DNA of 32,414 nucleotides, taken from Planctomycetota bacterium. Its GTDB lineage: Bacteria; Planctomycetota; UBA1135; UBA2386. This document shows positions 1 through 8,387 of this stretch, one piece after another. Numbering within the stretch: the stretch's first letter is position 1; each line of letters starts with the position of its first letter. The notes beneath the pieces were generated by a model. It searched no databases, was not told where the DNA came from, and was given only the letters and a program-made list of their open reading frames with translations. The stretch covers positions 1-32,414 of the forward strand of contig JADZDL010000206.1 in assembly GCA_020851075.1 (NCBI GenBank). The letters are read 5' to 3'. The translations under genes and the position numbers were made by a program.

Positions 1-45
1 CCTGGATCTGGCAACCCTGGATCTGGCAACCCGTGCATTGGCAAC
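1..45. repeat. 15-bp direct repeats at the left edge
   Basis: Bases 1-15 and 16-30 are identical copies of a 15-base unit (CCTGGATCTGGCAAC). Bases 31-45 are a diverged third copy with 10 of 15 positions matching. The unit is a multiple of three, so in the frame of the following gene it would read as a repeated LDLAT-type pentapeptide. The array may continue left of the window. Confidence 0.75.
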
Positions 46-1543
46 CTTGGTGTTGCACATAGCCTGCTTCGCGCCACTGATCGCCCAGGCTCCCGCGGCC
101 CCCGCAAAGCCCCCGGCCAAACCCGCGGCAGCGCCAACGCAGCAGCCGAAAGCCCAGCCGGCCAAAGCCCAACCGCCACAAGCCCAGCAATCCGCCGCGA
201 CGCGCACGTCCTTTACCGCACCCGATGGCTCGCGCTTCGTGCTGATCCAGGACGCCGCCATGAGTCAGGTCGAGTGGGCCGTCGCGACCAGCAACGACCC
301 GCAAGACGAACCTCCCGGGCTCGAAGGGCTCACCGCCGCCGTCGCCAATTCATCGATGCTCGGCACGTGGAGCACCGGCAGCATCGATCCCATCCGGGAG
401 CGCAAAGTGCTGGCCGACCTCGACCAGGCGTTTGCGGACCTGCTCGCGGCGCCACAGAATGCGGACCTGCGGGCGCGCATGGCCGCTGCCCAGGGGGAGG
501 CGCTGGCCCTCAGCGACACCGAAGCGTTCGCCCGCGTGCTGGCCACGTTGCCGGCCAACCGCCCCGAGGTCACCGCCAAGGACGGCGTCTGCCTGCTGCA
601 ACTCACGACCTTGCCAGAGACCATTGGCGCCGTCGGCGAACTCCTCGTCGAACGGCGCGAACAACAGGCCCTGCGCGACGTCGGCAAACTGTGGATGCGC
701 GAAGTGGTGGCCCGCCAATCGGCCTACGACGCGAATCCGGCATCCACCGTCTACGCCGAGTTGCTGGCACTCGCGCTGCCCAACCAGCCGGCGAGCCGCG
801 CGGCGGAACGCGCCGGCCGGAGCATGCCGCGACGCGACCAGGCGATGGCGGTCTGGCAAGCGACGCAACGCCCCGAACGGACCGTGCACGTGCTGCTCGG
901 CAACATCGACCTCGCGAGCACCAAGGCAACCCTCACCCGCGTCTTCGCGAAGACCACCCTGCCGGCCGAACCCAGGCCACCGGCGGCGCTGCTGCGCCCG
1001 ATCCAGAGTGTGCGCCGTTCGACGGTGCCGGGGACACGCATGCCAATGGTTGCGTTCGCCTGGGTGCTGCCCGAGATCCAGGACCCGTTCGTGCTGGAAG
1101 TCGCCGCGCGGTGGTTTGGTGATGGTCCAGACAGCTGGCTCGGACGCGAGTTGCTTGCCGCCGGCTACAAGACGTGCCAGGTGTCGTGCCGCGCGCCATG
1201 GCCACCAACCATCGGCGGGCGCAGTTTGATGCTCGTCGAAGTCCGCGATCCTGCTGGCAGCAAAGGGCTCGCGGACGCAGCGCTCGCGGCGGCAAGCAAG
1301 GCCCTGAAGCAGACTCCAAGCCCGGCGGACATGAATCGGATCACCACCAGCCTGCAACTCGCCTGGACCACGGTGACTGCGGATCCACGTTGGCAAGCGG
1401 GAGAACTCGCGCGTGCAGCCCTGTTGTGGCCGCAGCGAGAACCACCGCTGAGCGTTCGCGAAAACACCGAACCGCAGAAGGTGCAGCAGATGCTGCAAGG
1501 CATCTTCGCCGGACAGCCCGTGGTCGTGGAGGGTAGACAATGA
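38..1543 (+). CDS. Secreted M16-like protein, catalytic motif lost (5' end uncertain)
   Basis: This is a divergent member of the M16 (insulinase/pitrilysin) family, probably exported. A hydrophobic leader runs from residue 3 to an AQA-type cleavage site near residue 18, followed by an Ala/Pro/Gln-rich linker to about residue 55. The M16 fold appears to start at residues 60-110. Aligned to the family signature GLxHFLEHMLFKGT, residues 97-110 read GLTAAVANSSMLGT, so the zinc ligands and catalytic Glu (H, E, H) have become A100, A103 and N104. It is therefore predicted inactive, as in non-catalytic partner subunits. The TTG start at 38 is uncertain: the frame is open to the window edge, and an Arg codon at 32 would supply the usual positive charge of a signal peptide, so the true start may lie outside. 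It ends in an ATGA overlap with the next gene. Confidence 0.7.
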   Translation: MATLVLHIACFAPLIAQAPAAPAKPPAKPAAAPTQQPKAQPAKAQPPQAQQSAATRTSFTAPDGSRFVLIQDAAMSQVEWAVATSNDPQDEPPGLEGLTAAVANSSMLGTWSTGSIDPIRERKVLADLDQAFADLLAAPQNADLRARMAAAQGEALALSDTEAFARVLATLPANRPEVTAKDGVCLLQLTTLPETIGAVGELLVERREQQALRDVGKLWMREVVARQSAYDANPASTVYAELLALALPNQPASRAAERAGRSMPRRDQAMAVWQATQRPERTVHVLLGNIDLASTKATLTRVFAKTTLPAEPRPPAALLRPIQSVRRSTVPGTRMPMVAFAWVLPEIQDPFVLEVAARWFGDGPDSWLGRELLAAGYKTCQVSCRAPWPPTIGGRSLMLVEVRDPAGSKGLADAALAAASKALKQTPSPADMNRITTSLQLAWTTVTADPRWQAGELARAALLWPQREPPLSVRENTEPQKVQQMLQGIFAGQPVVVEGRQ

Positions 1544-3639
1544 GCCTTGCCGCGAATCGAGGCAGCGCGCTGTGGCTCTGCGCACTGGTTGCCGCCTGCG
1601 CAGGATCCCCACCAACGCCCACTCCGCCGCCAGTCCAGCCAAACCGCGAGGAGCCGGTCGCCAACAACACCGGCGCCCCACCCACGAACACGCCGACCGT
1701 ACCAGCGCCCGAAACCGGACTCACGCAGTTCGCCAACGGCATGACGGTGGCCTTCTCGTCCGTCGCCCCAACGGGCGAAGCCCAGCTGCAACTCGGCCTG
1801 TTTGGCGGCAGCGACTTTGCCGCGCCAGGTGTTGCCGAACTCGCCGCGGAGGCCCTCGTTGGTGGCAACGACGCCAGTTCGGGACGCCCCGACCTGCGCA
1901 AGGCCATTGCCAATCTCGGTGGCACCGTCAAGGTCGAGGTTGGCCCACTGACCTCCTGGATCACCGTGCGCGTGCCGGCCCGTCGCTGGCAGGAGGCACA
2001 GACGGCACTGGCTGCGGCGGTGTCGCAGCCAACCCAGTCACGCAACCAACTCGAACGCATTCGCGACGATCTCGTGGCCCGACGCGTCGGTGCCATCTGG
2101 AGCAGCCCCGATCGCGAATCCGCGCGCATCTTCCTGCTCGGCGCCGTCGGCACCGACGACTACATGTCGTCGCTGCTCGATCGCGACGTGAGCGAGATCA
2201 CGCTCTTCCAGACCCGGCTCTATCGCCCCGACTCGGCGCTGCTCTCGCTGCGCGTGCCAGGCAATGCTCCCAATGCCTATGCCGTGCTGGCCAAGGGGCT
2301 CGGCGCGTGGCAGGTGACAGGTGGACGGCAACTCGTGCCAATCACCGAACGCCGGCTGAAGTCAGGCATCTACTGGTCACCGTCGGCAGTACCGCTGTGC
2401 CGGATCACGATCCTGCTGCCACTGCCGGACATGTTCCGCGCCGACAGCGCCGACCTGTTCGTGATGCACAGCTGCCTCACGCTTGACGGCATCGGCGGGC
2501 GCCTCGAACAACTGCAGCGCGAACGCGGACTGGCCCACATTCGCTGGCGCAGCCAGTTCTTGCAGTTCGCCGAGGTGTCGGCGATCGCACTTTCGACGGA
2601 GGCCCTGCCCAGCGAAGCGATCAAACTGTGGCAATGCGTCGAAGGGGCCCGTCGATCCCTCGCCGAACTAGCGCCGACGCAGTCCGAATATGAGCTCGCA
2701 CACCGCCGCGCGATGCTCACGGCGCGGCTCGGCGAGAACGACACCGCGACGCAGTTGCGCAATCAGGCGACGTACGTGATGCGCCGCGCTTCTCCGCAGG
2801 CCCTGCAACAGCGTTTCCTCGCCATTCGCGAACTGCGCGCGTTTGATCCGGCCGGCGCAGCCAAGAGATACCTCGAGATGCCAGCCGCGATGGTGGTGTT
2901 TGGTGGCGAGGTGCCTGCCGACGCGCCGACGGTCTCGAAGTTTGATCTGCTGCCGCAAGGCGCCTATGCGCGACTCACCGGCGCCGACACGAAGACGCAG
3001 ACCATCGCCGCGCAACCGTGGCTGGAGGAAGCGATCGAAGCAATCGGTGGCCACGCCCTGTTGAAGCGCGTCGTTGGCTTTGACTCCGAAGCAAGCCTGC
3101 GCGCCAACCAGTCGCCGGCCGCCACCGAGATCCTTCGCTGGGACACCGCCGGCGAGCTGCAGCGCACGCGCGAGCTGCTCGGCACCAGGATCGAGACGAG
3201 CGCGCGGAAGGACAAGGGCACCGAGCAAGCCGGCGGCAAGACCGTCGAACTCAAACCGGGCGAAGTGGCCGCCCTGCACCGCGAGATGCGCCGCCACCCG
3301 ATCGCCCTGCTCGCGGCTCACGCGCGCGGCGAACTGCAGGTCCGCCCGATCGCGCAGCGCAACGTTGGCGATCGCGACCTCATGATCCTCGAAGCCGTCG
3401 GCGAACCGTTCGACCGCCTGCGCATCCACGTCGACACCATCTCCCACCTGATCCGCGTGGTCGAAGCGTGGGAAACGACCACCGACGGCGCGATCGTGCA
3501 CCTGCAGGAAGCGTGGTCCGACTACCGCACCGCCAAAGGCCTGCGCGCGCCGTTCCGTCGCCTCACGACGCAGGACGACGGCCAGAACCGCATCGAGACC
3601 ATCTACACGAGCTGGGCGCCGCGGTTCCGCGCCCAATAG
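1540..3639 (+). CDS. M16-family lipoprotein with LolA-like C-terminal domain, catalytic motif lost
   Basis: This 699-residue protein starts inside the stop of the upstream gene (ATGA), with a GGAGGG ribosome site a few bases before it. A lipobox (LVAAC, Cys20) and Pro/Thr-rich linker predict a lipoprotein. Residues from about 60 to 460 look like an M16 N-terminal and C-terminal half pair. The segment aligned to GLxHFLEH reads GVAELAAE (residues 97-104), so H, E, H are E100, A103 and E104 and zinc binding is unlikely. From about residue 495 there is a second domain (IGGHALLKRVVGF through the C-terminus) resembling the LolA-like module attached to some insulinase-family proteins. With its neighbour it probably forms a heteromeric envelope complex. 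The partnership is inferred from gene order and shared degeneration. Confidence 0.75.
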   Translation: MSLAANRGSALWLCALVAACAGSPPTPTPPPVQPNREEPVANNTGAPPTNTPTVPAPETGLTQFANGMTVAFSSVAPTGEAQLQLGLFGGSDFAAPGVAELAAEALVGGNDASSGRPDLRKAIANLGGTVKVEVGPLTSWITVRVPARRWQEAQTALAAAVSQPTQSRNQLERIRDDLVARRVGAIWSSPDRESARIFLLGAVGTDDYMSSLLDRDVSEITLFQTRLYRPDSALLSLRVPGNAPNAYAVLAKGLGAWQVTGGRQLVPITERRLKSGIYWSPSAVPLCRITILLPLPDMFRADSADLFVMHSCLTLDGIGGRLEQLQRERGLAHIRWRSQFLQFAEVSAIALSTEALPSEAIKLWQCVEGARRSLAELAPTQSEYELAHRRAMLTARLGENDTATQLRNQATYVMRRASPQALQQRFLAIRELRAFDPAGAAKRYLEMPAAMVVFGGEVPADAPTVSKFDLLPQGAYARLTGADTKTQTIAAQPWLEEAIEAIGGHALLKRVVGFDSEASLRANQSPAATEILRWDTAGELQRTRELLGTRIETSARKDKGTEQAGGKTVELKPGEVAALHREMRRHPIALLAAHARGELQVRPIAQRNVGDRDLMILEAVGEPFDRLRIHVDTISHLIRVVEAWETTTDGAIVHLQEAWSDYRTAKGLRAPFRRLTTQDDGQNRIETIYTSWAPRFRAQ

Positions 3640-3708
3640 CGCCAATTGGCATCGCGCCGCGGCTATGGCGCCGGCTGACTACACGCTCGCGTTCCGACTG
3701 GCGGTTCC

Positions 3709-4881
3709 TTACTTCCGCTGGGCGCCAAAGCGCATCACGAGCCCCATGTAGAACATGTGCTCACCGTGGGCGTCTTCATCGACCAGGATCGAAGGCCGAC
3801 TCTCGTTGTCGAGGTACGAGTAGTAGCCGTGCAGCGAGAACCCTTCACTCAGGTGGAAGTAACTCTCGACGCCGCCACCGAAGAAGAACTTGCGATCCTT
3901 TGCGGCGGGATCATTGCTGCTGATCTTCGAGTATTGCCCCTGCACGAACGGCGTCACCGTCCATGAGTTGCCAAAGCTGATGCGCAGGCGCGCCTGCACG
4001 TCGGCCCACTGATCCCCGAGCGGACGCGAGGAATCGTCGTTGTTGACGCGGTCCTTCTGGTCGTTCCACCCACCACGCCCGTAGATCTCCCACGTCATGG
4101 TATCCGTCGAGGGGATGTACCACTCCAAGCGTGCCCGCGCCCGCCAGAGGGCCGAGGGCAACTCGGTCTCGCCCGAGGCGCTATCGCCGATCACACCCTC
4201 ACTGTCATTCCACTCACGTTCGCCAATCAGCGTGAGCACGTAACCACTCTGCGCCAGACCGCGCCGCCGATCCATCTGCGCGGTGTTCTGCTCGATGTAA
4301 AGCCGGCCGCCGTAGCCTGCGTAGTCTTCCGGAATCACAAACGACGACGAGCCACCCGCGAGCGACGAGCTGCGGAACGAGTTGCGGCGGTAGAACGGGC
4401 CGAGCTCGACGTAGAGGCCCTGGTCGGCTTCCTTGCCGAAGCCGAGGTACCCCTCGTAGTCACTGCCTTCAAAGAGCCCGCTCGGAACGAAGTTGCTGCC
4501 GCGATACGAACCATCGCGATAGAACTGCCACGGCCGGCCACGGAACTCGAGGCGAGTGACCGTCTCATCGCCGATCAACTTGCCGTCGTAGAACCCGGCA
4601 TAGACACCGTCGCGCCCTGCGTAAGCCTCGATGGTGCCGGAACGCGAACTGAACGACTCGTCGCGGTAGTACACGTGGCCATCCCAACTCACTTCGCTGG
4701 TGAGCCCCACGTCCTTCGCCTCTTCGGCAGCGTGCGTACCAACCACGCCCGCCTCGATCTCGAACAGCGACGAATACGGATTGGCGGGCGTGCGAGCTTC
4801 CGTGAGGTCGGCGAACGACTGGGCAGCGAGGGGCGCACCTAGCACGCCGGCGAGGACGATCCGCGAAACACGTGGGGTCAT
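3709..4881 (-). CDS. Predicted outer-membrane beta-barrel protein
   Basis: This protein has 390 residues when started at the ATG at 4881, which opens a signal peptide (MTPRVSRIVLAGVLGAPLAA, then QSFA). The frame stays open further upstream, but that part does not read like real protein. The mature part is rich in alternating aromatic and polar strands with Gly/Asn/Asp turns, for example YGGRLYIEQNT, FFFGGGVESYFHL and FSLHGYYSYLDN. It ends in a strand, MFYMGLVMRFGAQRK, consistent with a barrel of roughly a dozen or more strands. I see no plug, OmpA-like or enzymatic motif, so the cargo or role is unknown. No clear Shine-Dalgarno precedes the start. It lies downstream of the NYN gene on the same strand, 109 bases away. 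Confidence 0.6.
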   Translation of the reverse strand: MTPRVSRIVLAGVLGAPLAAQSFADLTEARTPANPYSSLFEIEAGVVGTHAAEEAKDVGLTSEVSWDGHVYYRDESFSSRSGTIEAYAGRDGVYAGFYDGKLIGDETVTRLEFRGRPWQFYRDGSYRGSNFVPSGLFEGSDYEGYLGFGKEADQGLYVELGPFYRRNSFRSSSLAGGSSSFVIPEDYAGYGGRLYIEQNTAQMDRRRGLAQSGYVLTLIGEREWNDSEGVIGDSASGETELPSALWRARARLEWYIPSTDTMTWEIYGRGGWNDQKDRVNNDDSSRPLGDQWADVQARLRISFGNSWTVTPFVQGQYSKISSNDPAAKDRKFFFGGGVESYFHLSEGFSLHGYYSYLDNESRPSILVDEDAHGEHMFYMGLVMRFGAQRK

Positions 4882-4990
4882 GGCGGGTAGCGTACCGACT
4901 GACCGCGCCACGCCACAATTCCCGGGACGAAGAACCTTGGCTTCCGCCGAAAAGGCCCACTTCGCCTGCCGCGCCCGCCCTCGGACGCCG

Positions 4991-6019
4991 CTACTTCGCT
5001 TCGTCGCGCCGCTTGGCCCGCTCGATCGCGACCTGCACCATCGGATGGGCGCTGTCGAGCACGATGACCGAGTAGGGGTGGTCGGCGTATTGGTTCTCAC
5101 GCTCTTCGATCCGGATCACGCCGCGGTGGCGCAATTCGTTGATGAGCGCCCGCCGCTCGGGATGCACGAGCCCGCTGAAGTGCTGGCTCATGGGACCCTT
5201 GAGGAACGGCGACAGCCAGACTTCCTGACTGCCGTGCCGCACCTGCGCCCGCAGGATCAGGTCGATGCACTGCTGCAAGCGCTCGCCGAGTTCCGAATCC
5301 GCCGGCAACTCATCCGCCGTCCGCCAGGTCACCGGGATGTGGCCGACGATCGCCGCCCGCGGTGGCTTGGCGCGCTCCGCCAGGGCCCGCTCCGCCGCGA
5401 CCACTTCGGCGTGGCTGCCCGCATCACCGTTGGTGCCCGCCTGAGGCAGCGGCGTGGTAATCGGGACTTCCGCGGTCGCCGACGCAGCTGCGGGCCCCGC
5501 CTCAGCCTGCGCGGCGCGAGCCTCCACCCCCATGAGGTCCAGCGCGTTCCAGAAGCGATCGGCGCCAACTCGCATGCGCAGGTCGCCGCTCGTGCTGTCG
5601 GGAATGGCGACGACGCGCAGTTCCCGGTTCTCCTCGAGCACCTGGCGCGCGATCGGAATGAAATCGCGGTCGCCCGACACGATGACGATCGCATCGATAT
5701 CAGGGCGGCGATAGAGCACACGACAGACGTCGCACGCCAACTGCACGTCGGCGGAGTTCTTGCCCGCGTGACCAACCAGCACGTATTGCGGATCAAACCC
5801 CATGAGCGCGAGGTCGTGCGCGACCTCCATGCCCGGATAGGTATCAAACGCCGCGTACGAACGGCCAAGCACCATCGGCGCCTTGTCCAAGTGCAGGCGC
5901 GCCTTCAAGTGCTCCAGGATGCCCAGACACAGATCACGAATGCGATGACCGGTCAGCTCCTCGCGGTTCTTCAGGGACAGGAAGAGGTTCTCGAAATCGA
6001 CGAAGACTGCTGCGTGCAT
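4991..6019 (-). CDS. NYN-domain (PIN-like) protein with C-terminal winged-helix-like domain
   Basis: This 342-residue protein begins with a clear NYN/LabA-type fold of the PIN-like nuclease superfamily. The acidic residues expected for metal binding are present: D8 in VFVDFEN, D91 in KNSADVQLACD, and D117 and D119 in VSGDRDF, with the domain ending near D161. An Ala-rich linker (about 165-220) leads to a second domain (about 240-330, TADELPADSELGERLQQ through YSVIVLDSAHP). It looks like a winged helix or OST-HTH/LOTUS-type nucleic-acid-binding module. The family links RNA turnover or RNA binding to this pairing, and the specific substrate here is not visible. It sits between speA and the barrel gene on the same strand, 138 bases after speA. 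Confidence 0.85.
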   Translation of the reverse strand: MHAAVFVDFENLFLSLKNREELTGHRIRDLCLGILEHLKARLHLDKAPMVLGRSYAAFDTYPGMEVAHDLALMGFDPQYVLVGHAGKNSADVQLACDVCRVLYRRPDIDAIVIVSGDRDFIPIARQVLEENRELRVVAIPDSTSGDLRMRVGADRFWNALDLMGVEARAAQAEAGPAAASATAEVPITTPLPQAGTNGDAGSHAEVVAAERALAERAKPPRAAIVGHIPVTWRTADELPADSELGERLQQCIDLILRAQVRHGSQEVWLSPFLKGPMSQHFSGLVHPERRALINELRHRGVIRIEERENQYADHPYSVIVLDSAHPMVQVAIERAKRRDEAK

Positions 6020-6157
6020 GAGAAGGAACTACATTGGGCGCTCGGCGCGCACATTCGACACAAAGTTGAGAACAACCCCTGGCGGCCCAACGGCGACCAT
6101 TCCAGGGGATTCACCGCTCGGCAACAACGGAGGTCGCGCGGCGGCGACCAACGACCG

Positions 6158-8206
6158 TCAGACCGGCGGCAACTCGGAGCCCTGCAGAGTCGACGCGTCC
6201 GCGGCGGGTACATCACCCGCACCCGGGACATTGCCGATCGCATTCGGCTGCGGAATCGCCACTGGATCTGCGGCGGAAACTTCGAGGTCGTCGTCGGCGA
6301 GATACGTGTAGGCCGCAAGGCCTTCTTCGTAGCGCCGCAGCAACAACGCCGACTCGCGCATGTTGACCTTGCCCGCGCGCACGGCCTGCTCGAGGCGGCT
6401 GCGCATGCGACGGATGAGGTCCTGCTTGTCGTACTGCACGTAACTCAGCACCTCGGTAACCGAGTCACCTTCGATCACGCGTTCGATGCGGTACCCGTGC
6501 TGCTCATCCATCGAGATGTGGATCGCATTGGTATCACCGAACAGGTTGTGCAGATCGCCGAGGATCTCCTGGTAGGCGCCAACCAGGAACATGCCGATGT
6601 AGTACGGCTTGCCCGGCGTGATCGGATGCACTTCGAGCACGCTCTTCACATCGCGCAGGTCGATGAACTTGTCGACCTTGCCGTCGCTGTCGCACGTGAG
6701 GTCCGCCAGCACCGCGCGCCGCGTCGGCCGTTCGCCGAGCCGGTGGATCGGCATCGTCGGGAACAGCTGCTTCACGGCCCAGTGGTCCGGCGCCGACTGG
6801 AACACCGAGAAGTTGCAGTAGTAGGTGTCCGCCAGCGCGCGCTCGAGCCCCTGCAGCTCGTCGGGCACGTAATCGAGCGTGTTGACGATGAGCCGGATGC
6901 GGTCGCAGATCGCCCAGAACAGCGTCTCGGCAATCGCGCGCCCCTTCAGGTCGAGATACCCGAGATTGAACAGGCTGATCGCCTCTTCCTTGAGCTGCAG
7001 CGCGTCGTGGTAACTCTCCTGGAAGTTCTTCAGCGAGATGTCCTTCAGGATCTGCACCATGTTGGCGATGGTGCTGTCCTCATGCTTGTCGGCGCCCGCC
7101 GGCACGTCAACGCGCTGGCTGGAGACCCCGAGCACGTCGAACACGAGGATCGCGTGGTGCGCCGTGAGCGCGCGGCCCGACTCGCTGATGATGTCAGGGT
7201 GCGAGATACCCTTCTCGTCGCAGGCCTGTTGCACCGCGAAGACGACGTCGTTGGCGTATTCCTGCAGCGAGTAGTTGGCCGAGCTGTGGAAGTTCGTCTG
7301 CGAGCCGTCGTAGTCGACCGCGAGGCCACCGCCGACGTCGATGAACTTGAGGCCGGCACCGAGATCGTGCAGTTCGGCGTAGATGCGCGTCGCCTCCTTG
7401 AGGGCGTCCTTGATCGCGCGAATCGCCGTGATCTGACTGCCGATGTGGAAGTGCAGCAGCTCCAGGCAATCGAGCATGCCGACTTCGCGCAGACGCTCGA
7501 CGACAGCGACGAGTTCGCCAGCCGTGAGGCCAAACTTCGACTTCTCGCCGCCGGACTCCTGCCACTTGCCAGCACCGCGACTCGCGAGCTTCGCGCGCAC
7601 ACCGATGTGTGGACGCAGATCGAAGCGCTTGCTGACCGTCAGCACCGTCTCGAGTTCTTCGAAGCGATCCACCACGATGATCGTGTAGAGGCCCATCTTC
7701 TGGGCCAACATCGCGGTCTCGATGAAGCTCGCGTCCTTGTAACCATTGCAGACGACGAGCCCATCGGGGTTCGTCATGTGCGCGAGCACAACGAGCAGCT
7801 CCGGCTTGCTGCCGGCCTCGAGGCCAAGGGAATAGTCCTTGCCGAAGTCGACGAGCTCTTCGACGACATCGCGCTGCTGGTTCACCTTGATCGGGAACAC
7901 CGGGCGATAGCGCCCCTTGTAACCACACTCCTCGATCGCCTTGCGGAACGTCCCCGCGAGCGCCTGCACGCGCAGCTGCAGGATGTCGGAGATGCGCAGC
8001 AACACCGGCAACTCGATGCCACGACTGCGCAGGTCTTCGACGAGTTCGGGCAGGGAGAACTTGGGACCGTTCTTGCCCATGGGTTGCACGACGAGTTCGC
8101 CGCGATCGTTGATCGCATACGAATCGCCGCCCCATGCTCCAAGCTGGTAGAGCTCGACGCTGTCACGGGTGGTCCAGGCACGAAGTTCTTTCTGCGGTGT
8201 GCTCAA
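6158..8206 (-). CDS. speA: Biosynthetic arginine decarboxylase (PLP-dependent)
   Basis: This enzyme converts arginine to agmatine, the first step of the agmatine route to putrescine and spermidine. The protein has 682 residues from the TTG start chosen, close to the 658 of E. coli SpeA. Family hallmarks are present: the PLP lysine in VFPIKVNQQ (K107), LLHFHIGSQ, the Gly-rich phosphate loop IDVGGGLAVDYDG, SESGRALTAHHA, and the late Cys in the DLTCDSDGKVD segment. The TTG at 8206 was chosen because the homologous region begins just after it and GGAG lies about nine bases upstream. The in-frame extension to 8329 reads as Arg/Gly-rich noise. The C-terminus after LADDDLEV is an acidic, Ala/Pro-rich extension of about 40 residues. 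The gene is divergent from glyA. Confidence 0.95.
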   Translation of the reverse strand: MSTPQKELRAWTTRDSVELYQLGAWGGDSYAINDRGELVVQPMGKNGPKFSLPELVEDLRSRGIELPVLLRISDILQLRVQALAGTFRKAIEECGYKGRYRPVFPIKVNQQRDVVEELVDFGKDYSLGLEAGSKPELLVVLAHMTNPDGLVVCNGYKDASFIETAMLAQKMGLYTIIVVDRFEELETVLTVSKRFDLRPHIGVRAKLASRGAGKWQESGGEKSKFGLTAGELVAVVERLREVGMLDCLELLHFHIGSQITAIRAIKDALKEATRIYAELHDLGAGLKFIDVGGGLAVDYDGSQTNFHSSANYSLQEYANDVVFAVQQACDEKGISHPDIISESGRALTAHHAILVFDVLGVSSQRVDVPAGADKHEDSTIANMVQILKDISLKNFQESYHDALQLKEEAISLFNLGYLDLKGRAIAETLFWAICDRIRLIVNTLDYVPDELQGLERALADTYYCNFSVFQSAPDHWAVKQLFPTMPIHRLGERPTRRAVLADLTCDSDGKVDKFIDLRDVKSVLEVHPITPGKPYYIGMFLVGAYQEILGDLHNLFGDTNAIHISMDEQHGYRIERVIEGDSVTEVLSYVQYDKQDLIRRMRSRLEQAVRAGKVNMRESALLLRRYEEGLAAYTYLADDDLEVSAADPVAIPQPNAIGNVPGAGDVPAADASTLQGSELPPV

Positions 8207-8387
8207 GTACGGAGGCTCCAATCGCTCAAGGTGACGCGCAGAAGCCACACCTTGTGGCCAGCGGCGCGTTCCAGTGCGAATCCGCGATTGAACACCACCA
8301 GCCCCGAACTTGGCAGACAACCGCCCCAATATTTTGCGGGGGCACGCAGTACTTCACGTCGCGCACCTCGCCGCGTAAGGTGCTCGG
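8207..8387. promoter_or_regulatory. Divergent intergenic region speA / glyA
   Basis: These 181 bases must hold the 5' regions of both speA (leftward) and glyA (rightward). A local AT-rich patch (CCAATATTTTG, 8326-8336) stands out from the GC-rich background and may lie in a core promoter. A TTGGCA at 8310-8315 is only 14 bases from TATTTT at 8330-8335, too short for a good sigma-70 promoter. I saw no convincing operator or riboswitch. Confidence 0.4.

Noticed and set aside
3654..3671. GCGCC/GGCGC hairpin between the convergent M16-like and barrel genes
   Set aside because: The stem is only 5 bp with an 8-base loop and no T-run on either strand. It could occur by chance in GC-rich sequence.
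8310..8335. TTGGCA plus TATTTT as a glyA promoter
   Set aside because: The spacer is only 14 bases and the second box is a 4 of 6 match. It was not called as a promoter.
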